NCBI GenBank assembly: GCA_030549495.1
Contig: JAUIRK010000101.1
Coordinates: forward strand, 868,001 to 932,000
DNA: 64,000 nucleotides
Origin: Nectonema munidae
Taxonomy: Eukaryota > Nematomorpha > Nectonematoida > Nectonematidae
Reading direction: 5' to 3'
How positions within the stretch are numbered: the stretch's first letter is position 1; each line of letters opens with the position of its first letter. Under the pieces are notes generated by a model. The model was not told the origin of the DNA and searched no databases. It saw only the letters and a program-made list of their open reading frames with translations. This document shows positions 21,000 to 32,627 of the stretch, piece by piece. Made by a program: the position numbers and the translations under genes.

Positions 21000-23552
21000 A
21001 TTGTATACTCGTCATGGTGTAGGCGCATAAAATGAGATAAAATCACTATCCTCCAGGCTACACCAACCATCCTTTTTCATTATGCGCGCGTGTACACTAC
21101 TACTACACTTACTCTTCAAAGTTGTGACGTTATCCTTCATTTACTTCGTTTTGCGCGATACTGCTATAAAGAAGCAAGATTTTCCAAGATAATTTTTGAG
21201 AAAACTTTAAATTGAATACATCACTCTCGTCGCATCATTAGAGGCATGCCTATTCTATTTTCTCTCTGCCTCCTTGTTTTTGTTTACATAATGAAATTTT
21301 AATGTCTCTCTTAGTAATGTTGTCTGTCTTATAATTCCAATAATTTTTAATGAATTAATTATTCTCTAGTTGAAAATGTTTTCAAAAATAGGAATCCCGC
21401 AGAATGCGCAAAACCATGATAGTGCTCAAGAACTGCTTACATCAGAGAAAATCTTAATGTCCAGATCATTTGAAAAAATGGAATCAGGGGGAAACAGAGG
21501 TCGGGGATAAGCTGGCGCTAGCCCTCACTCCCTCACCAAACCTCTTTCGAAAGATGTAGCTATATAATTTTTATAAATTATTGTCTGTAAAAATACTTGA
21601 TATTTCTATAAATATATAAAATCAATGAAAAGAGAAATAAAACTTGATATATAAAATATATTTTGTGACGATTTTTTTTCCTCGTTTTCTTCCTCTGGAG
21701 AATTCAAAGGTTTTACGGTTGGATTGTGTGCTCTGGCGACGCGATTCTAACTTTATCAGTAATCAAGCTAACACTAGACATTAAGATTGTCACTAATTTT
21801 GGGAGTTAAAATTGTATCGTTCACTTAGCGGTATTTATATGTTTGAAACATATATTCATGTAAAATAATATTTATCAAGGTATGCTTTTAATCGTTTTTT
21901 AAACCAAAAATCAATGAGATAAATAACTAAAAAATACAAATCCTATGAATGAAATGCAAAGCAAATATCACAGAGAAATGTAAAAATTTTGAAAACAAAA
22001 AAATTTCTAAGAGTTATTTGGATCAATAGAAGTAAAAGAGGCGTATATATGCTATTCAAAAATTTTCTAAAATTTTCAGAAAGATATTTCCATTTACCTG
22101 ACTTATATATGTGGAAATAGGTAAGTCTTTTGAGCATGATATCTAAATAGATTCCTAGAAAAATAGGTGTATATTATAAAGTATTTTGCGATTTAACAAT
22201 TTGAAAAGCTTGTCAGACAAAAATTATGCTGAATTGGTTTTAAATTTGTGTTATTTAGGCCAAAGTTTTTGATTTTGCGTTATCATTGACACAAAATTTA
22301 TGGACCCCATTGTTTTAGCTAAAGTTATTATTGGGAGAAATCATTTCAAGTTCAAAATAAGATTTATTCGTTTCGATTTTTATGTAAGATACGAAATTGG
22401 GTTAAATTAAAGAAGTACGCTTTTACTCAAACATCAATCCTTCGATATATTCCAGAAGCAATTATACTTTGATAACATTTTTAGGCATTCACCGCTCTTT
22501 TTCATTATAGCACTGTCGATGAAAAAGTATGTAAAAGTTTTTGAGGCTAGTAAACGAGGTAATATAATAGATTCTCGAGATTATAGGTTTAAGTACGTGA
22601 AATATGCATAACTTAATTAAAACATGCCAGTTATTTTAGTAGGGCTAACATACTTGTAGTTGTGCGGCGTATATGTGTAGTTTTGTGAATGGACAAAAAT
22701 ATTATTTTCAATTTTAAGACCCTTAAATTATAATGGACGCTGGGTGAAAACCACGTGCGGACTTTTAATTTAGACGAGTAAGCGAGGAAGTCATAGAAAC
22801 AAAGAGACTGCATGAATCATTAGTTATGTACAAAAGGGTCAACTCGGGTGTAGATAAGTAAAATCAAAAGGTCATCTGAGGCTGGTTAATGATTATTTGT
22901 TCCAACTAATTCTAGATGTTTTTTATTAAAAAATTTTCACTTATTTTGTAAGAGTAAAATTATTTAAAAATAATTTTAATAAAAACTACTTTTGTACCAT
23001 ACATATTACACAGCCAAATTAAAGATAAAGTCGCAAAAAAATTCTAAAATTCAATCTGTCTCGCTTATCGGGTGTTGCAGAGAAAAGAGTCTTGCAAGTC
23101 ATTCTCTTGAGTATAACGAAATAATCAAGTTGAAAAATATGAAAAGCATGACTAAGCTTGGATGAAAAAATGTGCACACTCTTTCAAAAAAATAGAAGTA
23201 AAAGGATTGTTACCATCTCCAAGTTAATATTTCCTATTCTCTTCTGGAGATTGGCCAAACAATTTTTTATTTGGCCTTCTTGAAACACTTATATTGAAAT
23301 TTTATGATTTACAAGTTCCTATATTCGTTCAACAACAGTTTTTGTCGATTGCTTTGTTCTTAGTGTTATACATTTTATAAGGTATTATGCAGACGCAAAG
23401 AACTTTTAAAAAAAATTGAAATCAGATTGTGAAGAAAACACCCAATTTTGCTTAACGACATAAACTCTTACCTTGTCATTGAAAAACAAATCTAAATTAA
23501 AAAATGAAATAAACTTAACAAGGAGAATGGGTTTTCCATGGACTTCTCATTT
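21000..23552. other. Intergenic DNA between minus-strand genes
   Basis: The first 250 bases may be the promoter or 5' UTR of the candidate exon at 20970-20999. A mildly GC-rich palindromic patch, AGCTGGCGCTAGCCCT, is at about 21508-21525. No other feature was recognised. Confidence 0.35.
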
Positions 23553-23558
23553 TTTATT
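23553..23558 (-). promoter_or_regulatory. Poly(A) signal of the SLC35F-like gene
   Basis: AATAAA on the minus strand lies about 35 bases after the stop codon of the exon ending at 23592. Confidence 0.6.
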
Positions 23559-23591
23559 AAAATAAATAGAAATGTAATAAGAAATGTAATC

Positions 23592-24097
23592 TTATTGTGT
23601 AGAATGCAAGGATTGGGTGTTTGATGCGTGGACAGGAGGTGTAGAAGCTGTCTCAGGACCCAAGTTGTAAACAATGACACCAAAAAGAATTAAAACGATT
23701 GAAAGGATGTATATGTAGGAAAAAGTGAGGTGCGAGAAATAAATATCAAAAATAAAAACGTAGAAATTGGTCGTTAAAATGGAGAGGTTGAAGGCAGTCA
23801 CTCCCATTGCCTTGATGAACACTGGAATGAGCGAGTAAAAAAGAAAGAGGGAGATGGCATAGCAAAAGAGCAGGGCCGTAGTGTATGCGCTGAACAGAGG
23901 AAACGCTGGAACGAGCTCTGCTCTCTCCACGATCATGAATGACGCAAAGGAAATGAGGAATCCAAAGACTCCAAGAAGGGACAGGATTTCAAATCGGTGC
24001 CTGTGAAGAAGAAAGGATTCCTGCATGATATTAGAACTCGCATAAAATATCGCTCCAATTACGCACAAAATGTCGCCGAAAACTTGGCTTGAAAGTG
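23592..24097 (-). CDS. SLC35F1/F2-like solute carrier, last exon
   Basis: SLC35F proteins are multi-pass members of the drug/metabolite transporter superfamily. The exon starts after a tttttttcag acceptor with two bases of a split codon, then LSSQVFGDILCVIGAIFYAS, the motif that opens this part in human SLC35F2 (GD.L...GA.LYA.SN). About five hydrophobic segments follow, including a GVTAFNLSILTTNFY stretch equivalent to SVNLGILTADLY and a YIYILSIVLILFGVIVYN final membrane helix. It ends in a short polar Thr/Pro/Ser tail, as in the family. The subfamily (F1, F2 or F6) was not resolved. Confidence 0.85.
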
Positions 24098-24470
24098 CTG
24101 AAAAAAATTAAAAAATACTAATTTGCGCAAATAGATCATTATCATACAAGCGATTCTCTCCTGACTTGATCGCCAGTCACACACTTTCAAGTTCTTTCTC
24201 CTGACTAGATTTAATCTCATGATTTTAAAATATAAAATTCATTAATCATGTAAGTTCATTAATCGTTCTGACATGCAATAAGGAAAGATAAAAAGTAGGA
24301 AGTCTTTTTCAGTTGTAAACTTGAATGATTTTAACTAACAATCTGAAAACATGGTTACTGTAATATTTAAAATAATTAATTCAAGAATATATAATTTTAG
24401 TGAATTAACATTTACCAATGTAACGTTTTAATGAAACTGTATAAAAAAATTTAAATCGGATTCTCTAACC

Positions 24471-27050
24471 CAGTGGTTCCCAGTCTTTTTTTAGGCGACC
24501 CTAATTATATTTTTCAAAATATGACAGCGATCCTACTAAATTAGTTGCATATACTTTTTTTAAACTATATATGATTAGATGGCAGTAAAAGTAAGGGACG
24601 ACAATTATAATGAATAAATCTGTAAGAGAGATACTTTTAAGTTGTGAAAGACAAAATTAATATCATAAATTTTATTATATTTACAGCATTATGAATTTTA
24701 AAACTTGACATTAGTTAAAATAACCACTTCTGGAATAATATTCGGTAACATTCTTTAAAAAACAAAATAAAGGTATATATTTTTTCTTTGAAATGGTAAA
24801 TTAATTTTTATTGTAGCCTTGGGCTTGAATCATGTTGCTAAGTTTCTCAATTCATGGTTCAGTCTTGAAAAGTGCTACCCTCAAATCCTGTTTCGGTCGC
24901 AGCCAGAGCTTCACAGTCAGATTTGCAAATCGTGATTCACACAAATAGGTTGTAGTGAAAGAAAAAGCTTTCACCTCCTCGAATACAAAGACTAATTTCT
25001 TTTTTTCAGAGCAGTCCAGAACACACTTAGAGTTTGTCGCTAAAAGTTAAAACGAAGAGTTCCTCATGCGAGATCTCTATGAGTTCCTCTTGAAGATTTT
25101 GCATAGAAGACTCTTCTTCTGAAAAATCCTCGGTTTGGATATCGAAAGGTCTTCGCAAAAATTTGTATTTCTCATCCAACTCTCCATGCGTAATGTACCT
25201 GTCAAACTCCTCACACAATTTCTCAAGGTCCCCGACAATGACACTTTGTTAGGCCAGAAGTGAGGCGTCTTTTTCATCCTCCACAAAAAGGTTCAAAAGT
25301 GGAAAGGATGAAGTTTTTGCTACTTCAATCTTTCCTTTTCACAGCCTCAGATTTGCTTTCAAAGCCTTGAACTTTTCTAACACAGAGATTATAGTCACAT
25401 CTTTTCTTTGCATGAACATATTCAGCAAATTCAATTCTGAAAATATGTCTGTCAGATATGCCAGTTTAACAACCACTTTGGTTCTGTAAGCCTTGATGTC
25501 AGCACATGTTTCTTCTCGTTTAAGAAGATTTCAACCTCTGCACGCATGTAAAGCACCCTCTGAAGCACTTTTCCTCGTGATAGCCTCCTGACAGAAGAGT
25601 AGTAAAGCAGATGTTCATATTCGGATCCCATATCAGAGCACTTTTGACTAGAGAGCATTGAATTCAGTGCTGATGATTTAATAAAATTTACTATTTGAAT
25701 AACATCTATAACACTGTTAAGCTATCAAGGTTTTCTCGGGGAAGCAGGTAATGAGTCGTATCACTTTGGGGTTGACTTGTTTTACTCTGGCAGTGAAACC
25801 CTGCCGGGCACTTAACATTGCGGGTGCTGCATCCGAGCACACACTGTAGCACTGATCCCATTTTTCTTTGATGGAACTATCAAACAACTTGAAAAGATCG
25901 TCACCTATTGTTGTTGTTGTTGTTGTCTTCAATGTCATTCTTCATTTGGTTCCACGCATATACCAAGACCTGAGCATCGTCACCGACGTCAGTTGACTCA
26001 TCCAACTCCAAGCTAAATTTTCCACTCTCCTTGATGGCAGCCACTTCCTGTCATTTGTCTTGCGACATCTCTTGAATTCTTCGGTTGGTTGTGTTATCGC
26101 GGAATAGCTTCAATTTTTACACTGCAGCATCTCCATGGATGGTACAAGCCATATCAAGTGCTGCTGACTTTACCAACTTTTCTTCAATTGTGTGTGGCTC
26201 CATACACTTCGCAATTTTTTTGCAACAAGATAGGATGCCAGTGTTGGTTGTTGAACAGAATACACTCACTTGTGCATAAAGTTGTCTAACCGCTGACGTT
26301 TCAGTTCTTCTTCTTTCCTCTTAAAATACACGAAATCTTTCTCTGCCAGAGTTGGGTGTTTTCCCAAGAAATGGCGCTTGAGATTATTTTCTTTAAGCGA
26401 CTCGTGGCTGAACCCTTCCCTGCATACAACGCATTGTGCTTTTTCGGTTCCATCATCGATGAGACACGTAAATCCAGTGCTAAGAAATTCTTCTCTGTAC
26501 ACCCGTTTTCTGGACATGACTAAAGAATCTGAAGTGAAATATAAATTAAATTACTAGCCCACCCCTTTGCGCACCAAACTGCCATCCATGAGATTGGGTG
26601 TGTGTATAACACAGACATGCACACATATATACACACATATCGAGAAATTATATAAAGGATATTAAAAAAAACTTACAAAAAATTAAAATGAATAAAAGAT
26701 GAAATTCATTAAAAATGAAAATAGCGTATATACTATTTGTTAAGATTGAAGGAGAAAAGCACGATAATAAATCAATTGTTATTTGAAAGGTTTTTTTCTT
26801 CTCTCTATGTCTTTATTTAAAATATATGAGAATTAAAATTGATTTATCATTTTGGTGGGTTTCTCTTCTTCGTATCTTTCTTCAATCTTTGTTAAAAATT
26901 ATCCACTATCCCTCAACCAATATGTGACTGTATGTATGTATGTATGTATATCCTTAAAAAACTCTTAGAATTAAGAGTTGCCGATCTTTTTATTTTGAGG
27001 TCTTGGCAACCCCAAAAAATGCTTGACGACAACGGTGTTGGGAACCACTG
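24471..27050 (-). mobile_element. hAT transposon, ZBED/SCAND3-type, in SLC35F intron
   Basis: The left end CAGTGGTTCCCAGTC pairs with the right end, which reverse-complements to CAGTGGTTCCCAACA. An 8-bp direct repeat tctaaccc flanks it at 24464-24471 and 27054-27061, allowing three extra bases (cag) after the right end and one overlapping base at the left. The span is about 2.58 kb. The encoded transposase on the minus strand is heavily broken, so this insertion is older than the one at 5626. It sits within the intron between the two SLC35F exons in the same transcriptional direction. Confidence 0.85.
25027..26517 (-). pseudogene. hAT transposase relic with BED zinc finger
   Basis: The trace starts at ATG 26517 with MSRKRVYREEFLSTGFTCL; an intact-looking BED finger follows (CVVCREGF ... 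KRHFLGKHP), then the FVYFKRKEEELKRQR linker. Downstream pieces lie in separate frames: 25938-25717 (WDQCYSVCSDAAPAMLSARQ, the conserved D region), 25658-25452 (SVRRLSRGKVLQRVLYMRAE, the RWLSRG motif with its W lost), and 25286-25027. At least four breaks are present. A GTT/AAC microsatellite (about 25909-25926) interrupts the frame as a Thr run. Confidence 0.85.
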
Positions 27051-27061
27051 CAGTCTAACCC

Positions 27062-28516
27062 TTTTGTCATTATTTGTAATTCTTAAATGTTAGTAAGAAT
27101 GATTCTTTATTCCTTTCCTTCTGATTTGTAATACCCAAGTGTTGACATGTATAATAATTATCACTTTTCCTTATCAACATCCTAAGATTAAGTTACCTAA
27201 ACATACTAAAAGAAGTTCCAAAGTTTTTCTGATCAAGAAAATTGAAAAACGAACCTAACTATTCAAAAATCAATATTCTGTACAGATTTTTGTACAGTAC
27301 TTCGCAGAGGAGAAAACCTCTTTGACCTTAAAATCTTTTGAGGTAAAGGAGGTTAAAATTTAAATATTTTTAAATATGTTTAAGATATGCATTTAAAACA
27401 TTTTTTAACTTTTTAAATTTCAAAATTTAATTTAAAAAATATACATTTTTTCGATAATATTTCAATATAGTTTAATAAATTAGAAAATATTTTTTCATAT
27501 TGTTATCTCAAAATTATATTATAAGGAATAAAATTTAAACTAAATTTGCATTCTATTTTCAAAAGATGATTAAAAGTTTTTAGTATTTTGTGTTTGAAAA
27601 ACCTGGAGTAAATTTCCAAATGTACTTAATTCAAAGAAAAATAAAGTCATTACTAACATTTTGGAAAACTTACTAAAATAGGTAATTACCGTTTACTTAT
27701 TTTCAACATGCTAAGAAAGATGCAAAAAAAATATAATTGTAAATAACAAGGCATTATAACTTTTTTCACTAAATAGAGAATCGTTGTTTTATATTTTAAA
27801 TAATTTGCACGTTTTAACGAAATTAAAAAGTTAATTAATGGGATATTTAATCACTTCCCTCTAGACCCAATAAGTAGGATGTTTTTCATGATCTCACCCG
27901 ATTAAATAGTAACAAATGGCTGAAAAATAGTTTATGCAAAGTTCAGAAAAAATTATTACACTTTAATATCTTAAGAAACAGCGTGAGAACAGTTTCAGAA
28001 GAAATGAAAATGGTCTGTTTTAAATATATATAATTGAATTGTAAACAGAACATAGATGATTAGTCTAATTATGGCCCTCTAAGATTGAGAATAAAATTGC
28101 ACAAAAACAAAATGCTAACTTCCTAATTTTAATTAAGCAAAACAACGCATTTTGACGAATTGTCTTATTTAATTAAAAATGAACAAATAGAATTTTCAGT
28201 CCTTTTATTAATTTTGTTACAAAAAGGACAATAGATCAGCATAAGAGTGAACAATACTGAATACTTAAAACATTTCCCAATAAACAATCTTTGAAACGAT
28301 TCCGGTTTAGAAGAGACAATCTTCTACATGAAGTTAACGATGCAATAAAACGTTCACATGTTATCGTTGTGTATTCTAGTTCATATAGCTTATTTTCATA
28401 ACTAACTTTGTTTCAAAAGGTTAATGTTTCAGAAGATTCACTCTTTCCAGGGAATAATATAAAGTGTTCAATCTTATTAAAATATTGAAGATTCAGGATG
28501 AGATTAGATTACAAGT
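27062..28516 (-). other. SLC35F intron, AT-rich
   Basis: No exon or transposon end was recognised between the hAT insertion and the 189-bp repeat. Confidence 0.4.
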
Positions 28517-28705
28517 TACATGTCAACTAGAATTCTCAATCATGAAACAGCATCTGTGAAATGTTCAGTATGGATGGTGTGATGAATGAGTTTCAAAATT
28601 AAAGTAGATATACTTAAATAACCAAATTAAATCCTTTCCAACTAATACCGATTTTTTTGTACACAAAAACCACTTTTGAGGGCTCTGTTAAGTGGTCTCT
28701 GAAAT
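28517..28705. repeat. 189-bp dispersed repeat, copy 1
   Basis: This block (tacatgtcaactag to ggtctctgaaat) recurs almost unchanged at 30883-31071 in the same orientation. Its right edge, reverse-complemented, begins CAGAGACCACTTAAC, which resembles a hAT end, but the left edge does not match it. It is probably a truncated or atypical MITE. Confidence 0.7.
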
Positions 28706-29062
28706 AGATATTTGATTGTAATAATGTACCATTTTAGGTAATCTCGACAAATGGCATAACTGTAGACATTTTGGGTGTTGATCAAGGTACCATCCTTTAT
28801 CGTGATAAAAAAAACTTCCCCGACCAGTGTTGGAAGATTATTGTTACTTTGGTTGAAAAAAGGCCTTTTTAATAATAACAGTGGGAGAAGTGCTTGCTTC
28901 CCTCTCCTTACTAGTCCAGTTGGGGTATCAATTTTTTCCAAGCTGAAAAAAGTAAATAGGGACTTGAGTCCAACCATGCACCCCCACTAACAAAACCAAT
29001 AGAAAGCCCTAGGCCATCAAGAATGAAATATGTCAAAAAATAAATTTGAAAAATTCAATTAC
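28706..29062. other. SLC35F intron with an unassigned open frame
   Basis: The minus strand stays open from 28977 into the repeat (111 codons, with EKIDTPTGLVRRGKQALLP). No splice-compatible role was found, because the flanking SLC35F exons already match each other in phase. It may be a relic of an unidentified transposon. Confidence 0.3.
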
Positions 29063-29228
29063 AGTATGTAAAGACTAGATCCTTATCCATCAAATAATCT
29101 GAATAAATGAGAAGAATCACTCCAACTAAGGAAACAACGACACCAAAAAGATGCACGAAGTAGTACTTGGTGCCTAAGAATATCCAAGAGAGAACTATTA
29201 CTGCAGGAATTGCTGTGCATTGAAGAAG
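29063..29228 (-). CDS. SLC35F1/F2-like solute carrier, preceding exon
   Basis: After a ttacttttag acceptor the minus strand reads LLQCTAIPAVIVLSWIFLGT, then KYYFVHLFGVVVSLVGVILL, aligning with the SLC35F LLDCF.IP..M.LS....RYR..H..GV..CLLG segment (two membrane helices). It ends at donor T|GTAATTG leaving one base, which with the two leading bases of the exon at 24097 forms an intact Ser codon. Earlier exons of the gene, which should end near the motif YTTLTSVQ, were not found in the remaining 35 kb. Confidence 0.85.
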
Positions 29229-29454
29229 CTAAAAGTAAAATATACGTAGAAAAACTTCCCTATATTCTTATTTAAAAGTTTATACTCGCAATCTGAAGAA
29301 TCCAAAACTATATAAAAATCTGTTAATAAATCGACAAATTTGTTCATAATTTTACGATACATAAAACTTATTTCTAAAAAAGATACAAAAATTATAAAAT
29401 CTGCATCTTCATTTGAAAAAAGTCAATTTTGCAAAAAATTAAATTAAATTAAAC
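29229..29454 (-). other. Start of upstream SLC35F intron
   Basis: AT-rich; nothing recognised beyond the acceptor of the exon below it. Confidence 0.4.
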
Positions 29455-30012
29455 TTCTAATTGACACTAAGCAAATTCATATTGGCATTGAAGACAAATG
29501 CTAGGCAGCTGAAATAAAGTTTTTATTCAAAATTTATCAAATAAAAATTTTAAGTTTATTCAATTAGAAGCTTTAAAACACCATATCCTCCATAAAGTAA
29601 TCCTTGAATCTTTGCTATGGAATTATTACAATTAATAGGATTAATAATTTCAATAGATTCAGTGATTATTTTTTTCAGTTCAGGAAGACTAAATTCACAA
29701 ATTGACAAATCAGAACTTTTCTCCTGTTCTAAATTTTTTCAGGGAGTTTTTCTAACTTCATTTTTAATAATTGTCTTAAAATTTGAAAGTCTAACTTGTT
29801 AAATCCAAGATTGATTCACTTTTAAAATGACATGGAGCATTGTCTAAAACTAGAACTTCAGGAACATGATAGTTTTCGAATTTTTTCTAGAGTTCACACA
29901 AATGTATAACTCTTTTTTAAATGAACTTCGTTTCAGGGAATCATGGATTAAAACTTGGCTTCCAATACATCCAATTAAATCTAAGTTTACTCCTTTAAGG
30001 GTTGCAAAGGGA

Positions 30013-30471
30013 CAGTGGCGTAACTAGGTGGGGACGGTCCGCCCCGGGCGGCACATTTTTAGGGGCGGCATATTTTGAAATCACTCATATATTGCAATGA
30101 ATATGATGTTAATATCTTTATAACAGTTTGTGTTATAAGAGATTTTCATTTGACAAACACAACAAAACATGCATACACAACAAATCTGAGACTTGAAAAA
30201 AGTTTTTGACGAAGTTATTGAAGAGTTTGCTAACCAAAAAGCTAGAAAAGTTCATCTATAAAAAGTTGAAAATGAATATTTGTATGTAATTAAATAAATT
30301 TTTCAGTTTTATTTATTTTCATATTAAAGCATTATTTCCTATTATAAGGATTTATATAAAACTAATTTATAAATAAATAAAGTTTTATGCGTTTTTAACC
30401 AATTTTTTAAATAAAAAGGGGCGTTAAATTTATGACCCGCCCGAGCGCCAATTCTCATGCTTACGCCACTG
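30013..30471. mobile_element. hAT MITE nested in the Tc1 relic
   Basis: The left end CAGTGGCGTAACTAGG and the right end, reverse-complemented CAGTGGCGTAAGCATG, are hAT-type inverted repeats. A perfect 8-bp target duplication caaaggga is at 30005-30012 and 30472-30479. Reading the host transposase across the duplication restores continuity (VPFA to TLKG), which fixes the insertion point. The element is 459 bp, has GC-rich ends and encodes no transposase. Confidence 0.92.
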
Positions 30472-30882
30472 CAAAGGGAACTCTAGATCGGTCACCTTCC
30501 TTTGCTCTACTTTCTTTTCTAGTGAGGTGGAAGGTGAAATTTATTTCATCCATGAAAACAATTGACATATCTAAAGATTGAATGTATAAAAGCATTTCAG
30601 CAAAAATTTTTCTTTTACTTTTATTTTCGTGATTGTTAGCTACCACCACAGGCTCAAATCGAACATCTTGGGTATACTGCAACGTAACCAAGTGTTTCCT
30701 GATGCTCTCTTTACTAACATTGAATTGATATTCTTCCAACAAACTTCGCTTAATTTCTCCCAAAGTTATTAGAGGATTTTTTCAATTAGCCCCACAAAAA
30801 ATCTTCATCAGAAGTAGTGATTTTAGAATATCTACATCCACATCTTTTATCTTTATTTTTTGTTTTGTAAGCCTATATCCTA

Positions 30883-31071
30883 TACATGTCAACTAGAATT
30901 CTCAATCATGAAACAGCTTCTGTGAAATGTTCAGTATGGATGGTGTGATGAATGAGTTTCAAAATTAAAGTAGATATACTTTAACAACCAAATTAAATCC
31001 TTTCCAACTAATACCGATTTTTTTGTACACAAAAACCACTTTTGAGGGCTCTGTTAAGTGGTCTCTGAAAT
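30883..31071. repeat. 189-bp dispersed repeat, copy 2, inside Tc1 relic
   Basis: Nearly identical to 28517-28705. It separates the helix-turn-helix part of the Tc1-type transposase from the rest, so it inserted after that element. Confidence 0.7.
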
Positions 31072-31340
31072 GGTAATGGGAATGGTACCGTAGGGTGTTT
31101 TCATCGAAAAGGCACAATTGCGCCGCTTGTATGCCGCCTATCTATATGCCATTGTTTTACTTAAACCAAGATCCCTAGCCAAACTACTCCAGCCTCCATT
31201 ACATTCATATGTAGCTTTTATTTTTTTTTCTTGTTCATCGGCATTCTATAAATGCAATGTAATGGTGTTGTCATGCGCAATTCGAGAATCTGCGCAATTT
31301 GGGTATAATGGCCATTTTCAAAGATTAGAGCAAAAAATTA

Positions 31341-31998
31341 ATAAAAAAAACTAATATAAATTTTTTAAAACAATAAAATTTCGTTCAATTCTTTGGTTTT
31401 TTTTATCTTTGTCACAATTTTGGTCTAAAAACTAGTTTTTTAAGTAGGTCATCCTGAGATAATTTACACATCATTCGATTCTTCTCTTCAACCTGGATAC
31501 AATAGTCCAGGTTTTGGGTCAAAAGTGGTGTAGCCAAATATAAAAAATTGGTTGCACAAATGGACACATTTTTTTCAAAAAAAAATAAATTCCGAAATTT
31601 TTCAAAAGTATAAAGGTGAACAAATTTAATTTTTACGAAAAAATTCAACACTTCTTCAATGCAGGTAGATTTATAATAGCTTTAAATTTTTAAGGGAACA
31701 AGAATGAGAAGGCGACACCTAGTGAAAATAAGGATATTATTTTGCGAATATCTTTTATTTAAAACGGATTTTAAAATTTTGATTCCCCTATATTTCTCTT
31801 GTAAAAAATGAACTAAATTATATACCCTCACAATTTGTGACTTTTCCTAAGATTGCTTATTCTTTTTTGTATACCAATTTGATGGTAGTTTAATGAGCCT
31901 ATCATGTCAAAACTGACAACCAAAATTAAATGTACATTTTTTCAACAAAATTTAGATAAAATAATTTCTATTATTTTAACTTAGTACTTAAAATCGAT
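31341..31998. other. AT-rich spacer before the tandem array
   Basis: A 79-codon minus-strand open frame (31412-31651) contains TQNLDYCIQVEEKNRMMCKL, which looks less random than its surroundings, but no splice sites or family were recognised. Nothing else is seen. Confidence 0.3.
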
Positions 31999-32627
31999 AA
32001 GCTCTTCAAAATTTATATCTTGCGAAAAGCCTATTCGCTCCCCTCCCAATAATTTTGAATTTTTTTAAACTAGTGTATATGCGTTATGTAAACCTTATTC
32101 GATAGATATTAATTTGTCAGGCTGTACAGTGTACACTCTCTATTTTAGGGATTGCTTGAAAACTTGATGTCCCTTTGAGGATGTACGCCCCTGTGTATCA
32201 ATATATATTGGAACACATAGCACTCATATATACAGATTTTTTCATTGAATATGACTTTTTTATAGCAATTTTCAATCAAATTAAAATTGATCGTTCCATA
32301 TAAAAATAAATAAATCACACCATCAGATTTGAAATTAATTATTTAATGGTTGCGCTCTAGTATTTTATAAAAAAAAGATGGCGGTCTGAAATCCCCCCCC
32401 CCCTCTGCATTACTGAAAAAATGAATACCCTGTCATTAATAGGGTTAATGTTTATTCATTTCATTTTTTAATTAACACTAGAAATGCCTATATTAAATTT
32501 AACATATAATTACCAAACGATATATAACAATTTAATAAATTTAATTTTGAAAATATTTTGTAACATTTCAAGTTTAAATAATTCATGAGATTGAAAAAAT
32601 ATTCGCTTTATTCAATCAGTCTATTTT

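Larger units (their letters stand above)
29455..31340 (-). mobile_element. Tc1/IS630-type transposon relic, left copy
   Basis: The transposase is on the minus strand. At about 31250-31120 a helix-turn-helix piece reads GGWSSLARDLGLSKTMAYRW. At 30763-30480 an open frame holds NVSKESIRKHL and the catalytic region SIVFMDEINFTFHLTRKE. Further pieces lie beyond the nested MITE, including VPEVLVLDNAPCH, the second catalytic D motif, at about 29845-29880. Stops and frame changes make it non-functional. Two later insertions interrupt it: a hAT MITE (30013-30471) and a 189-bp repeat (30883-31071). Its outer parts match, inverted, a second relic at about 61705-62260. Ends are approximate. Confidence 0.75.

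Noticed and set aside
28642-28977. Extra SLC35F exon on the minus strand
   Set aside because: No membrane-segment similarity, it runs into the 189-bp repeat, and the flanking exons already match in phase.
31118-31354. Plus-strand 78-codon frame
   Set aside because: Antisense to the helix-turn-helix part of the Tc1-type transposase.
31412-31651. Minus-strand open frame with a TQNLDYCIQVEEKNRMM segment
   Set aside because: No splice sites, start context or family similarity could be supported.
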